A DNA stretch of 60,000 nt from Zygnema cylindricum (lineage: Eukaryota > Streptophyta > Zygnematophyceae > Zygnematales > Zygnemataceae). Made by a program: the position numbers and the translations under genes. The stretch is from positions 188,001-248,000 of the forward strand of contig JBBHKE010000667.1 of the NCBI GenBank assembly GCA_037447655.1. Direction: 5' to 3'. Shown here in pieces: positions 49,280 to 60,000 of this stretch. Each line of letters begins with the position of its first letter. Within the stretch, counting starts at the first letter, position 1. Under the pieces are notes generated by a model, which saw only the letters and a program-made list of their open reading frames with translations, had not been told where the DNA came from and did not search any database.

Positions 49280-49501
49280 TAGTGTTGGGTATCGAGGACC
49301 TATTGCCGATATTCGATATATATCGGGTTTTAAATTCGATAATCGACATATCGAGACCATGCACGGAGAAGCTAAATATCCAGTTTTTTTTTTCGGATTT
49401 TTCAAAGCCGTGCAAATGGGCGGCTAGAGGGGAGAGTCCGCATACCCCATGCGATCGCTTCACCAGTTTCTTCCCTGACGTTATCTGCAGACGCCCTTTT
49501 G

Positions 49502-49503
<2 letters not shown>

Positions 49504-49553
<50 letters not shown>
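49504..49553. repeat. (TA)n microsatellite in the hAT MITE
   Basis: About 50 bp of TA in the position where the related element at 38955 has poly-C/poly-G and GCGATATATATCGC. Confidence 0.95.
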
Positions 49554-49557
<4 letters not shown>

Positions 49558-49867
49558 GTCGCGGTACGATATATCGAGGACTTTGCTCGATCGATATTCG
49601 ATATATCGAATATCGAAGTTATCGCGATATGAAACTACCCGATACCCAACAATAGTGAGAGCACACACTGACATGCTCTCACATCTACATTTGACTTAGC
49701 CGCACTAATTGCGAACCGTTACACTGAACTTGAGCACAAATTAAAAGACGATGTACAACATGTATAAACTCGCACGATACAAAATAAACTTCGTACAAAA
49801 TAAAAAAGCATACCCGCGTATAAATATCGATGAGCTCGCGTGAAGTGAGAAACTATCTGCGCGCAAC

Positions 49868-50100
49868 CATTTTATTTATATGTGGCTGCCGCAGTTATGT
49901 TACAGTAAACTTGCCTGCGGCGGCCGTGTGAATTGTTTTTTTTTTATAACGGTCGACGTTCGCAAGCGCGACACTTTTTTAACCGCCGTTACAATATTTC
50001 GCAATTCCAATTTGTTCGACGGGTTGACCGTCAAATCTGAGCTTAAAGGTACGTAGCTTGTACGAAAATGTACTTCAAATGTAAAAAATATGACAACTAC
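49868..50100. repeat. Inverted repeat arm paired with 48007-48257
   Basis: Reverse complement of 48007-48257 with a few substitutions. The homology extends leftward to about 49828 through a single 26-bp-type unit and the pre-insertion junction of the MITE at 48535. Confidence 0.8.
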
Positions 50101-50177
50101 TTGCGCGCAACAAAAATCGTCTCTTCGATTAGCAATTCCCAAAGACAAATTGTGACGGCGCATCAATTCATCACGTG

Positions 50178-50390
50178 AATGCAGGTTTGGTTTTGTTTGT
50201 TGCCGTGCTTCTCATTTTGGGTTTGGGTGCTTTTATTTTGCTTGCCCTTTTTATGTGTTCACGTTGCTTTCTTTGTTTTTTATTGCCCTGCTTGTAGTTT
50301 TTCAGTTTTGGCCTTGCCACCCCTTTTGTACCCCCGGACTCAGATGGTTTACCATCGTGCTTTATAATTTGTCCTGCAGATTTTTTTTCT
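50178..50390 (-). mobile_element. Lys-rich dispersed repeat, copy 4
   Basis: The minus strand is open for about 63 codons through IIKHDGKPSESGGTKG and then strongly basic sequence rich in Lys, Gln and Arg. It is absent from the duplicated segment near 46125, so it is an insertion relative to copy 1 of the segmental duplication. Confidence 0.5.
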
Positions 50391-50471
50391 TATGTTATGG
50401 CATGATGTGACGCAATGTAACACAACATAGGATAATCTAACCATATTGTATCCTGTGCCATAAGTGAACAA

Positions 50472-51438
50472 GGGTACTTTCGCATGTGCTAAAGTTACAA
50501 TTGTTTTCTGTCGTTTTCCCCAATAACTTACAAAAAAATGTGAAAATCCGCAGCCGTACCAAAAAATTGAAATTACCACCGTACAAGTTGCGTTACCTTG
50601 AAACATTATGTGTACTACAGTTTGTCGTCTACCGCGATTTAGTTTGTCGTCTAGCGCGTTTTGACCCAATTTCGCCGCCCTTCAGCTTACCTTCAAACTT
50701 TAAATAAAATCACTTTGCGAGGTGATTTTAAATATAGTTACATGAGATGAGCTAATAGGCAGATGCTGTCGGACGTGTCGAAAGTTTTTTACAATTTTTG
50801 TGCGCGGAGTATTAAAAAAAAACCCACTGCACGTTTCCAGACTGTGCGTGGCTTTTTTTTGTGCTCTTTGCTTTTTTCCGTACACGGGCCGTGGAGGGGG
50901 TTTCGACCAACGGAGGCCATTTCGCAAAAGCGAAGTCCGTGAAAGCGCCTCTCTCTCTATCCCTCTCCCACTAATGCGTCTTTCTCACAAGTCTTGCAAT
51001 GAAAAAAGGAAAGAAAGGTATGAAATGAAAGATCTATAAAAAATATCTCGTTTGGTTGTCTTTTAGCTTATTTTGGTTGCAAATAGAGTGAGAACGGACG
51101 AAAAAACAAAATTGAGAAACCATGTCGGAATGTTTTGGAATTAGTGACGTCCACGCTATCATAAGTACGCGTGACGTCAAAATGTCACAAACCCTAAACA
51201 TATACAATGTCACAAGTAGGTAGACGTCTACAACCATCTCTATTTTGTAAACGTCATCAATTGTCGCGAGTTTTGCAGTCGTCTACAATCGTCACAAATT
51301 ACACCCACGTCTACATCCGTCACAATCTAAAGTTACGATTTCATTTCTTTACATACGAATGCTCTGAAAGTTGTACGGAGAATCTTCGCTAAAAAACAAA
51401 GCAACAAGACTAAGTTTCGGTTACATGCGTAAGTACCC
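50472..51438. mobile_element. PIF/Harbinger-like non-autonomous element
   Basis: Ends GGGTACTTTCGCATG and CATGCGTAAGTACCC are inverted. The flanks are CAA (50469-50471) and TAA (51439-51441). The empty site in copy 1 of the segmental duplication reads GAATAAGTC, so the target was TAA. A 3-bp TWA target with GGG-type ends is diagnostic of PIF/Harbinger. At 967 bp, with no transposase or Myb-like frame seen, it is non-autonomous. Confidence 0.85.
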
Positions 51439-52319
51439 TAAGTCGTTCATGCGATAGATGTTGTTCACATTTCTTTTGTGCTTCTATGCATTTATCTTGA
51501 GCTTTTAGGTTGCTAGGTTTCTTTGAATTGGTTACTCAACATCTACCAGGATGGCCATACCATTCTAAGTGATCATTGCAAAGTTTAAACAAGCTCTGTT
51601 CTACACTGAAATGGACCCAAACTTCTCTCATTCGTTTGGTGCAGTAAGCTGGTAGAATGAATCATTATTATTATGAAGACTAAACCTTAGTCTAGAAAGA
51701 ATTTCCATCAACCTTAGGTCAAAGGCCCTCGGTATGGAAATGAACCGATGTCAGACACATTGCACTTCCATAATAAAAAAAACCCTTTACTTACCCGCCC
51801 TTTAATATGTCCAACATATGGATATCCACAACTTTTTAGCATCTTTAAAATAAAGCAATGTCCTATTCTCATCTAAAGTACAATAAAGAAGCGTCAGTTT
51901 CCTCCAGAATCAGTACTATCCAGCATAAAGATATCCCCACCATTTTTGCAGCTCCAAAATATAGCAGTTTGCTCCAGTTTCTCTAAAATATAACAAAAAA
52001 ACACAAACCTTTCCATGTTTTTCCTTTTTTTTGGCAAAAACAACGAATACTTTGATATTTCATTACATCTCTTTAGCAAACAAATAAAAGGAAAGCCTAA
52101 CCAACAAGGTGGCAATGTAGCCAAGCTCTTCCCTTTTCAAAGAAAATTAACAATATGATTAAATACAAAGAAGGTTATTCTTCCCCTACGGCCCTAGACG
52201 GGCTATTTCTGAGCCTATTTGGCAACGCTTAGTAAACACATTGAACAGGTTTGTGTAAAAGAACCACTCTGAAAAAGATATAGTTAACACTTTCCATTTG
52301 CAAATTACTTCTAGAAATT

Positions 52320-55300
52320 TTAACCCTCGTAATCCAAATCGCGATCATTCTTCATTGTAACAGACTCTTCGTCATTCTCACCAACCCATGCCTGATTACT
52401 ATCCCTCTGTCTTAAGAATCTATTATATCGTTTTGACTTCTCTCTCACCCGCTGCACTTCCTCTGGAGGGACACGCCTCTTCCAAATAGAGTGCACTGTT
52501 TTTGTGGGCTTTAACTTTGGTTCTATTTTCTCGGCGAGAAATTTTTCTATGTCGACCGAATCTTCCTCTTCGTCAGCAAACACCTCCGGACTTATCTCCT
52601 CTTTCCCTGACACACTGGATCGAGGCTCTCTCTCAAAATTGAAAAATGACCTCACACGGTCAATGGCCGGCCCCAAAATGTCTGAAAACTCCCAGCTGTT
52701 ATCGACCACCTCGGTACTCTGAACACAAGCAAAAAACAATACTTAGGCAGTTGCTAATAAACATGGCAATATCTCTAAACTGGTCCCACGTTCTTCAGGA
52801 AGCCTAATGACAGGCTTCACCCTGTTGCTTCCCTCTTAACATTCCAATGGATATCTTTTCAGCCATCCCCTTCATCTTCTTACCTGTTGTTGACAAAGGT
52901 TTCGTAACTCCTCTGCTCGAACTGAGTTCCCAAGACGCTCCTCCATGGCTGCCCATGAATACCACGTGGGAACGTTGCTAGGATCCAATTTTAAAGCTCG
53001 TTTAAAAAGCTTTCGGGCAAGTGCTGTGTTGCCAGCCCCTTCTTCAAGAACCCCCATTGCCTGCACACACATAGGAGTATCCCGTGAATCGCTGTTAGAG
53101 TAGCGATACTATTAGCGTGGGGTTTTCCAAATGACATGGTCGGTTTTGAACAGTTTAAAGAATTAGCGTAAAGAAAGAGGGAGTTAGTATTACTAATGTT
53201 AATTTGTGTTCAGAAGGCAACAAAAATAGGCGCCAGATTAGTGTCATTAGCAATTCACGATGTCCCTCGCGGTCGGCAAAAAAAAATGTCTACTAATTAT
53301 GGTCATCCTTCACCACTCTTTTTAGACTGGTTAAAATAATTGAGTCTTCCCAATGGGACCTGGATGGATAGTCCCCTAAGAGAAAGAGAAAAACTCTCTC
53401 ACGAGCAAAAATGAGCAGCAAAACAAACGGGTTTGAGTGTCCATCATTTTTTTTTTTTGAACTCCTGTTACACATGACAATCATACTAATTAGGATCAAG
53501 GTACCTTCTGCTGCCTACGCCCTTTGCCTGAATTCCAATTATGCAGCCAGGTTTATAAGAACAGTATAGTAGATATGTCAGACAAGACTTACATTGCTCC
53601 AATTCTCATTCATTTCACTGTTTCCTCTCCTTTATGTTTAGTGAATAATACTATACTTGGTATCACCTGATAGACATGAAGGGAATTTGGTTTCAAAGCT
53701 GCTCATTTCACTATTTTCTCTCCTTGTGTTTAGTGAAAGATTACTATGCTTAGTTGGTCTCACCTGATAGACACGAGGAGAGTTTGGTTCCACAACTGCT
53801 GCCTTTTCATAAAGCTCCCGTGCTGCATCCAATTTGCTTTCTCTCCACTCCATCCAGCCCCATGCCTGTACGCAACAAACCCATCATAATAACACAATGA
53901 CTTCTTTATTTCCAGTTGCAGTATGGCATTCCGAAGTTGCAAAATGACACCTTCGTAGTCTCGACCATCGGTCAATGGTTCTCTGTCAAAAGGGTCAAAC
54001 ATCTAATGCAAAAACCTGACCTTAAAAAGGGATTGCTCTGAGATTGCTATACAGGATACTCCTGGCTACATGTCAGCCAATTCAATATTGTCGTTTTCCC
54101 AAAAAATGCACCAAAAAAACCTGATATACTCTCCGATTTCAACTTGCCATAACATCGCTTGAAGTCAACAGTTTTCTTTTCTGTATTTATTGATTTTAGT
54201 TGCAAACACCACCTTTTCTAAAATACGGCCCTAGCCTCATGTATACTTCAACTCTGTAAGATTTCCCACCATTGATTGTTTACTTTTAGCGAAACTCCTT
54301 GCATTTAGAAGCCATAAAAAGTGATATTTTTAAGAAGCGTCCAGCAGGAACTCTTTTTAAATGGCTGCAACGACCATGGCTACAGTTTTAAAACAAACGT
54401 TCTTGACCATTGACAGTGACAAGTTAAAAAAACATAAACACACACCCACAGACATACCCGCCACATGGAGCCAAACTTAGGATCTAAAAGAGTTCCTTCA
54501 CGAAATAAATCACGGGCAGCTCCAGTGAAGCCACTCTCATACTCTATGAGAGCACCTGCCTGCACATCACCAAAAACAAGGTTCAAGGACAGACATAAGA
54601 GAAAACAGATGGAAATAGATGTCACTGCTATTCCAACACATCAACTGCGAAAATGACATTCCAAAAAAGCAAAACCCACAATGCAAAAATGAGGCCAGCT
54701 TAGGTGTTTTGGAATCCTATTTCTCTTGCTTCCCATATTCCTTTCGAGCAGCTAAGGGATCAAATGGCTGACAAGAACATAGCTTAAAAGGTGCCACAGT
54801 CAGTGTCTACTGCAATAACCTCAATTCCAACTGCTTTTAAGAAAAAGTTAGTGATGCATATCAGGACATTTCTCGATATTTGATACGGGGCTTCCTTTAC
54901 CACTCAATATGTCATGATTTACTTGTTACGACATCGAGCACGATATTCAATACACCCCCCCCCCCCCAAAAAAGGGAGCCTACACAGAATCTGAACAGTC
55001 CATTTTATGACTTTTATACCCTTGAGCTTCACTCTTCCCAATTTCTACTCCTCGGTGACGTAGATGTTTGAATTTCCAAGGTAAGTTTATCCCAACGCTG
55101 CGAACATGGGTATCATTACAGAGTTTACAATATACGAGATTGACCGACCACAGCCTGTGTGAACCGCACACCCATCACCCTACTATAAAGTTAAGCAACT
55201 TGTTACTCACCAACAAAAGGCCAGTATCTTTCGGATTAAGTCGACGACCCATCTGTAAAAGCTTCCGTGCGAGAGCTTCTTTGCCTTGTTCTGCCTCAAA

Positions 55301-58300
55301 AAGGGCCCAGGCTTGATAAGTGTACCGATTTTTAGGACTCGATTCCAAGGCACGCTGACCATCCAGAAATTTCCACACCAACCACATTTGTCCTTGAGTC
55401 TAATATCAAAACGCTAAAGACAAAAAACAGCACAAGAAAACCAGCATAATTTGCAGCAAGACTAAAATATTAGAACAGAAGGTATGCAGAAGACGACAAA
55501 AAGCGAACAAGCTCGGGTACAATTTCAAAATAAAACTTACAAAAAGTTGTTGTAGGATTCAGGATGCTGAAAGGAGTCTGAAGTTAAGGAGACCATACCT
55601 GAAACAGCCTCCGGGCCACCTCGACTTCTCCTTGCTCTACCTCCATCTTTGCCCAGGCCTGTCAGCCCTTTCCCCCCATGGCCAGTAAAGGGCAACACGT
55701 GAGACTACCAGTCAGGAAAATAAACTATTCACAAATATCCAAGCCTAAGCTTTTTACTTTAATGACAAATGACTCCAAAAGCAACAAAAACGTCAGCCTT
55801 TTAAATTTGTTGAGGGTGGCAATTTAAAAAAAAAATCTGCAAGCATTTAGGGATACGAAGCCATGGTCATCTGCGAGAAAGAAGACGAGAAAGAGGACAA
55901 GGGAACAGAAGAGAAGAACGCATAGAACGCTCACCAGCCAGCTAGGAACACTCCATTGATTTGCAGCGGTTGCTTTACGAAACAACACTCGTGCCTCAGC
56001 CAAACGTCCTGCTTTTGACTCCAATATTGCCAGAGTCTGCAAAAAATATGCACACAAAAGATCTCAGTGCAATCCACGGATGATAGTTTGTCCATTACCA
56101 TCTTTATGTGCAGTACACATTTTGCAGCTCCAGAACTGAAAAATGTGGGATTAGCTAGAGTGTCAAGAACCTCAAAAGACGACTTTAAATCTACTGAACG
56201 GACTGGCCGACTCATTTCCAGAAACTCTACACCTTTCACATAGTTAAGAGCGCAATTGGATTAATCCCACAGAATTCCTGCAATACCGGGAAGATTTGTG
56301 AAGGTAAGGACTAATTGCTGGTGCCTTTTCAATCTGCAGCTTGCAACAAACCGGCTGGATAATCCAAAAAGCTGCATAGATCCACGAAAAGTCAATTAAT
56401 GCATTTCTGGAGCGCACTTAAAAACAAACCAAAAGGAAAAATAGCCAAGTAAAGAAATTTACCAGCCTATATGTGCATGCGACCGCAGAATAAGAGCCTG
56501 AATTAAATGGTTCGCAAAATCCAGCAAATGAGATTGACAAAATAATTTTCCCTTAAAAACAAACCTTCCAGTTTGATGAACAAATATCCAATGTGTTCAA
56601 CTTTAATGAAAAAATACACCTCCAGTTGTACAAAAATGATAATACAGAACTAGAAATCACCCATTCGAAGACATAGCTGCCGACTTGACAAACACTTCAC
56701 CGAGTGACAAGCCCAACACCATGTGAGGAAATCCACGTTATCACAAACTCACCTGATAAAAGTACTCACTGGCGCCACAGAGTTGCAGGCCTTTCTTGAG
56801 CAGCTTGCGAGCCTTCATTTCGTTACCCTCTCTAAGTTCCAACATGGCCCAGCCATGCCAGCCTGCCACGTGGCGTTTATCTGCTGCAGTGGCTGCATCA
56901 AATAGTGTTCTCGCCCGAGTTTTGTTTCCCAGACGCTCCTCCAGCACAGCCCAAGCCTGGGACAACAAAGAGGAGAAAAATAAAAAACCGAGGAAGTAAA
57001 TTATATGTGTGGAGCCTTGTGTCTTGTTTGGACACATTCCTTCAGCATAGTCAGAAAATAGAAAACTAATGATGGCTAACTAAATATATGTGTAGCATAT
57101 GGGAGAACATGTACATAAATGGAAGTAATGCGTCAGCAGAACCCTTGAAAAAGTTTAGCAATGAGATAAAAAAGTATAGAGAGAGAGTGAATATTCAAAG
57201 ATGGTAAAATAAAAGCATCCAGTTTGATGGCTAACATTGTATTAAGGATCAAGAAAAAACTAGAAAAGAGACGAGTCCGGCAATTAGAGACTCTCTGTAT
57301 CCCATCAAGCAATTCACAGGATCAATCCTCAATTCTCCACCATACCTGCCAAAGGAATGCATTATCGCCTCCAACTGCTTGACATCCCTCCTCATACACC
57401 TTGCGTGCCTCTTTCATTAGCCCTTGATTCTGCATTACCTTTCCTAATGTAACATAGGCACGCCCATCACCAGGCCACACACGTATGCACTGCAATGGAA
57501 AAGAGTAGCAGTTAAAGACCGCGAGTTGTAAAAACCAGAACCACCAATACATATTGCCCCAGCTTTCACATCTTTACATCCATTTTCTGGTAGAGGTTAT
57601 CACCACAGCAAGCCACCTGATATCCTCACATTTCTGACCTCCTTAAATTAAGATATTGCAATAAGAAGAGGAAAAATGGTAAAGAAAAATAAAATCATCG
57701 GTGTACATGGAAGCCCGTTGACTTCCAGCATTTCAGTACTCAGTACGCTCCCATTAACATAGTCAACAACATCAGCCTTGCATAGAGCAATTTTTCAAAT
57801 ACTGAAGATTAGTAACCTCTTCAGATCATGAGAAATACTCCATTTACACCATTGCCAGAAGATGTCTTTTAGCCAGACATACTTCAAACTGGGTCCACTG
57901 GAGTCTTATCAGGAATTGGCTTTTTGGAGATGAAAGACCAAGAGGAATAGTAACCTCAAACTAAGTGCAACGTTAGCAACAAGCGGAGAAGGCTTTAAAG
58001 ACATCTTTGCTGTGAGAATGGACAAAAAACATTAACCTTCGACTAATGAAGTGCATAACAAAATTCATGGAATGACTAGATTGTAAAATTGTCACAGTTG
58101 GGATTGGAAAAAACATAGAGTAAACAGACGAAAGTGTCCAGCTGTAATAAGAACATTTTCGCGGAACGTCCAATTAACAACATGCTTTAGAAAAACTGAG
58201 ACATGCAGCCTGCACAACAAGAATAACATCCTACATGAAACGGACGGCAGTCCAAAGAAGTAAAAAACAAGAGTTCAAAATACAACATTACCTGTCTCAA

Positions 58301-60000
58301 CTTGGCTTCTGCTTCTTTCACTCGACCTCTCCTTGCAAGCTTCCGTGCACTGTACAACGCAAGGTCATTATTGATTGTTAACCTTTGATATGACTGATCC
58401 AAGCCAGCAACAATAGGAACGCCAGCAGTTGCAGCTCCAGCTGGCCTTCCTGAAGTGGACAATACCGAAGGAGGCTGATTTGCTTCAGAACTTGATATTC
58501 CCAATTGAACAACTCCCTCAAGAGGAGCCACACTATCATATTCTGAAACTAAGGAGCCATCAAAAACAGCAGTCACTTCAGATTTCTTGTCATTCGCAAC
58601 AGGTGCTGTAATTCCTGAACTCTTTGCCTCCTGAGATGAATTTCCATTCTCGATATCAACGACTCCGTTGTCCGTGACAAGCTCTTTCAAATCTTTATCC
58701 ACATTTAGATTATCAGAACCAACCTCTCGTACACTTGATACATCATTTCGAAGATCCGTTTCTCTGGTGTCGTTTGTCGCAACCTGACCCGGAGGTTCAG
58801 ATAACAAACTTCCCTCTATTCTAAGACGGGACTCTTTTCCCACCTTACTATCTATCGCAGAATCTTTTTCAAGACTTTGCTTCAACCCACCACTTGCGTC
58901 ATCCATTTCCCCTCCCTCACTAAATGTACTTACATTTTCAAATTCACTAGCCGACTCTGAAATGACTGAAGCCCTACTCCATGAGCCACTCCTAACACCC
59001 CCCAATCCAAAGTTTTCACTAGCACTATCTAACGTCGCACCATTACTGCCCTGCCTGACGTCATCAACAACTTTCTCTGGCTCTTTACGTGTATTTAACA
59101 GTTGCGACTGGCTAGCCCGGTTTACACTGGTCCCTAAAACCTCCCTTGTTTGCTCTTCATATCTATCACCTTTTTGACCTGTCAAATTTTCCGAACCAGC
59201 ACTCTGTTTGACCAGTGGTTCCCCCACTGTATCATCCTTCACTTCAACAACAGGGAGCTTTCTCCATATTAATTCCATGCCCATGGAAACATCCTGCCAA
59301 GATTCACCAGGTGTACCACTTCGACGCCACACTGTGCTACCGCCAAGAACATCGATATCAGCCTGAGTTTCGTAAACTGCCTTATCAGAACTGTCTGTCT
59401 CGTCTAACATCGTATTAAGGCGTCCAGAGCTTCCCTTTTTCCGCCCTTTCCTCCTTTCCCTCTGGGTATCACCCCAACCCCAACCCTCATCCCATTCCCC
59501 TCTCTCTTGCCAGCTTCTGCGTCGAATATTCTTCCCAGGGACATCATCTTCCCCTTCCTCCTCATCTGTCTCTGAAGTAGAGGTCCCCACAGACGCCTCC
59601 AAGCTTCCCATTAATGCTCTGATTCGCATATTCAGCTGCTCCTCTTCATCATCCAATGCAGCCTCCTGAAGGGAAGATTCAGACTGCCCTACTTTTGCAA
59701 CTACATTTAACCCTCCTCCCCTAACAGACAAATTTGATGACTGCCTACAAGTAAGACAAAAAACATGTTTTCCAGTCCAGTCCACAACAATTTCTTTTCT
59801 TAAAGACGCAAAGACATTTGCCGAGCTTGACGTAGGCAGACTAATTCTTCTAGAACCTGCACTCAAAAGTAAATTGGAACCTTTCCATACTTCTCCGGCA
59901 CAACTAAGCAGCCTCCACTTGTATTTCCCATCAATTTCACCGGCCTTAAAGGCAACCTTCAATTTGTCACTCAGTGAGTATGGGAGGATTTGGCAGCTTC
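52320..60000 (-). CDS. HCF107: HCF107/MBB1-like HAT/TPR chloroplast RNA factor (5' partial)
   Basis: Minus-strand exons: 58292-60000 (open at the window edge), 57346-57489, 56753-56956, 55935-56036, 55599-55658, 55211-55354, 54458-54559, 53764-53865, 52884-53060, 52320-52718, all joined in phase 0 with GT-AG borders. Sequence from DLALYSARKLARRG through about ten 34-residue units (AWAVLEERLGN, GWHGWAMLE, TLAILESKAGR, SWLAWAKME, AWGWMEWRE, TWYSWAAMEERLGN) and the STEVVDN/ILGPAIDRV region matches the HCF107/MBB1 family of HAT/TPR proteins. These act in the chloroplast stroma, binding the psbB/psbH transcript to protect and process its 5' end. At least 1046 residues are visible, against about 650 in Arabidopsis. 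The excess is an acidic, Ser-rich N-terminal exon of more than 500 residues. Any transit peptide lies outside the window. Start of exon 6 chosen by conservation (RALESSPKNR); an upstream in-frame acceptor at 55399 also exists. Confidence 0.93.
53080..53262. mobile_element. Degraded CACCGTG-type MITE in an HCF107 intron
   Basis: CCGTGAATCGCTGTTAGAG on the left and ATTAGCAATTCACG on the right, both mutated relative to other family members. It lies between the exons at 52884-53060 and 53764-53865. Confidence 0.55.
53605..53790. repeat. Short tandem duplication at an HCF107 exon end
   Basis: A unit of about 94 bp is present twice: CTCATTTCACTGTTTCC...TGTTTAGTGAA (about 53609-53649) and CTCATTTCACTATTTTC...TGTTTAGTGAA (about 53703-53743), each followed by sequence containing CACCTGATAGACA. 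The right unit supplies the real 3' end and donor of the exon 53764-53865; the left unit is a decayed copy of that exon end. Confidence 0.7.

Larger units (their letters stand above)
49060..49654. mobile_element. TAGTGTTG-family hAT MITE carrying a nested MITE
   Basis: GTGAGAGC flanks it exactly (49052-49059 and 49655-49662). The right end is CGATACCCAACAATA. On the left, the terminal TA (49060-49061) is separated from the rest of the terminus (GTGTTGGGTATCG) by a MITE at 49062-49279 and a duplicated TA at 49280-49281. Without the nested unit it is about 375 bp, like the copy at 38955. Confidence 0.9.
50147..52231. repeat. Segmental duplication, copy 2 (adjacent to HCF107)
   Basis: Direct copy of 46085-47202 interrupted by a Lys-rich repeat (about 50178-50390) and a Harbinger-like element (50472-51438). 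Its right end runs into the 3' end of the HCF107-like gene (stop at 52320), so this is probably the original locus and includes the 3' untranslated region. Confidence 0.85.

Noticed and set aside
55355-55399. Upstream acceptor for HCF107 exon 6 (adds 15 codons)
   Set aside because: It is in frame, but the extra segment interrupts a 34-residue repeat unit; the acceptor before RALESSPKNR restores the family pattern.

Overview
This is a nuclear window from a photosynthetic eukaryote of the green lineage. Genes are widely spaced and cut by GT-AG introns. One gene encodes an HCF107/MBB1-type chloroplast RNA-maturation factor, and two secreted proteins carry cell-wall-like Pro/Ser tracts. A streptophyte alga or early-diverging land plant fits best (Zygnematophyceae would suit the low-complexity exons and GA/CT-rich introns), but the window cannot fix the species.

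Layout. 1-7571: no gene; mobile elements, including three hAT-like insertions with perfect 8-bp target duplications, one nested in another. 7572-11528 (+): two-exon gene for a 1174-residue low-complexity protein with a huge (GGA)n/poly-Gly tract. 12739-13720 (+): decayed Ty1/copia-like LTR and gag. 14614-16326 (+): secreted Pro-rich protein with a Cys/Trp-rich C-terminal domain, three exons. 18461-20149: MITEs and an unidentified open frame. 20749-22685 (-): second secreted protein, signal peptide plus PAN/apple-like domain. 25540-28287 (-): small HMG-box gene. 28288-33820: repeats. 33821-44777 (-): complete SSRP1 (FACT subunit), 16 coding exons, 686 aa. 45485-52231: dense transposon cluster and a segmental duplication of the 3' flank of the next gene. 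52320-60000 (-): HCF107/MBB1-like gene, 5' end beyond the window.

Main observations. (1) The HMG-box gene repeats the SSRP1 tail exon for exon, with identical splice phases and an identical 79-nt exon, so it looks like a partial tandem duplicate of SSRP1 that became a free-standing HMG-box protein. (2) Insertion histories can be read directly, because duplicated segments preserve the empty sites of a PIF/Harbinger-like element (TAA target) and of TA-target MITEs, and one MITE landed in the terminal TA of a hAT element. (3) A dispersed Lys-rich repeat with a shared DGKPSES motif occurs in four places and keeps an open frame. (4) A 26-bp GC-palindrome unit is present 11 times in one copy of an element and once in its inverted paralogue.

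Functionally, SSRP1 and the HMG protein act on nucleosomes, HCF107 on plastid psbB/psbH transcripts, and the two secreted proteins probably in the extracellular matrix. There is no sign of an operon or of coordinated function. Gene models were built by hand from splice signals, reading phase and remembered family resemblance; no search was run.
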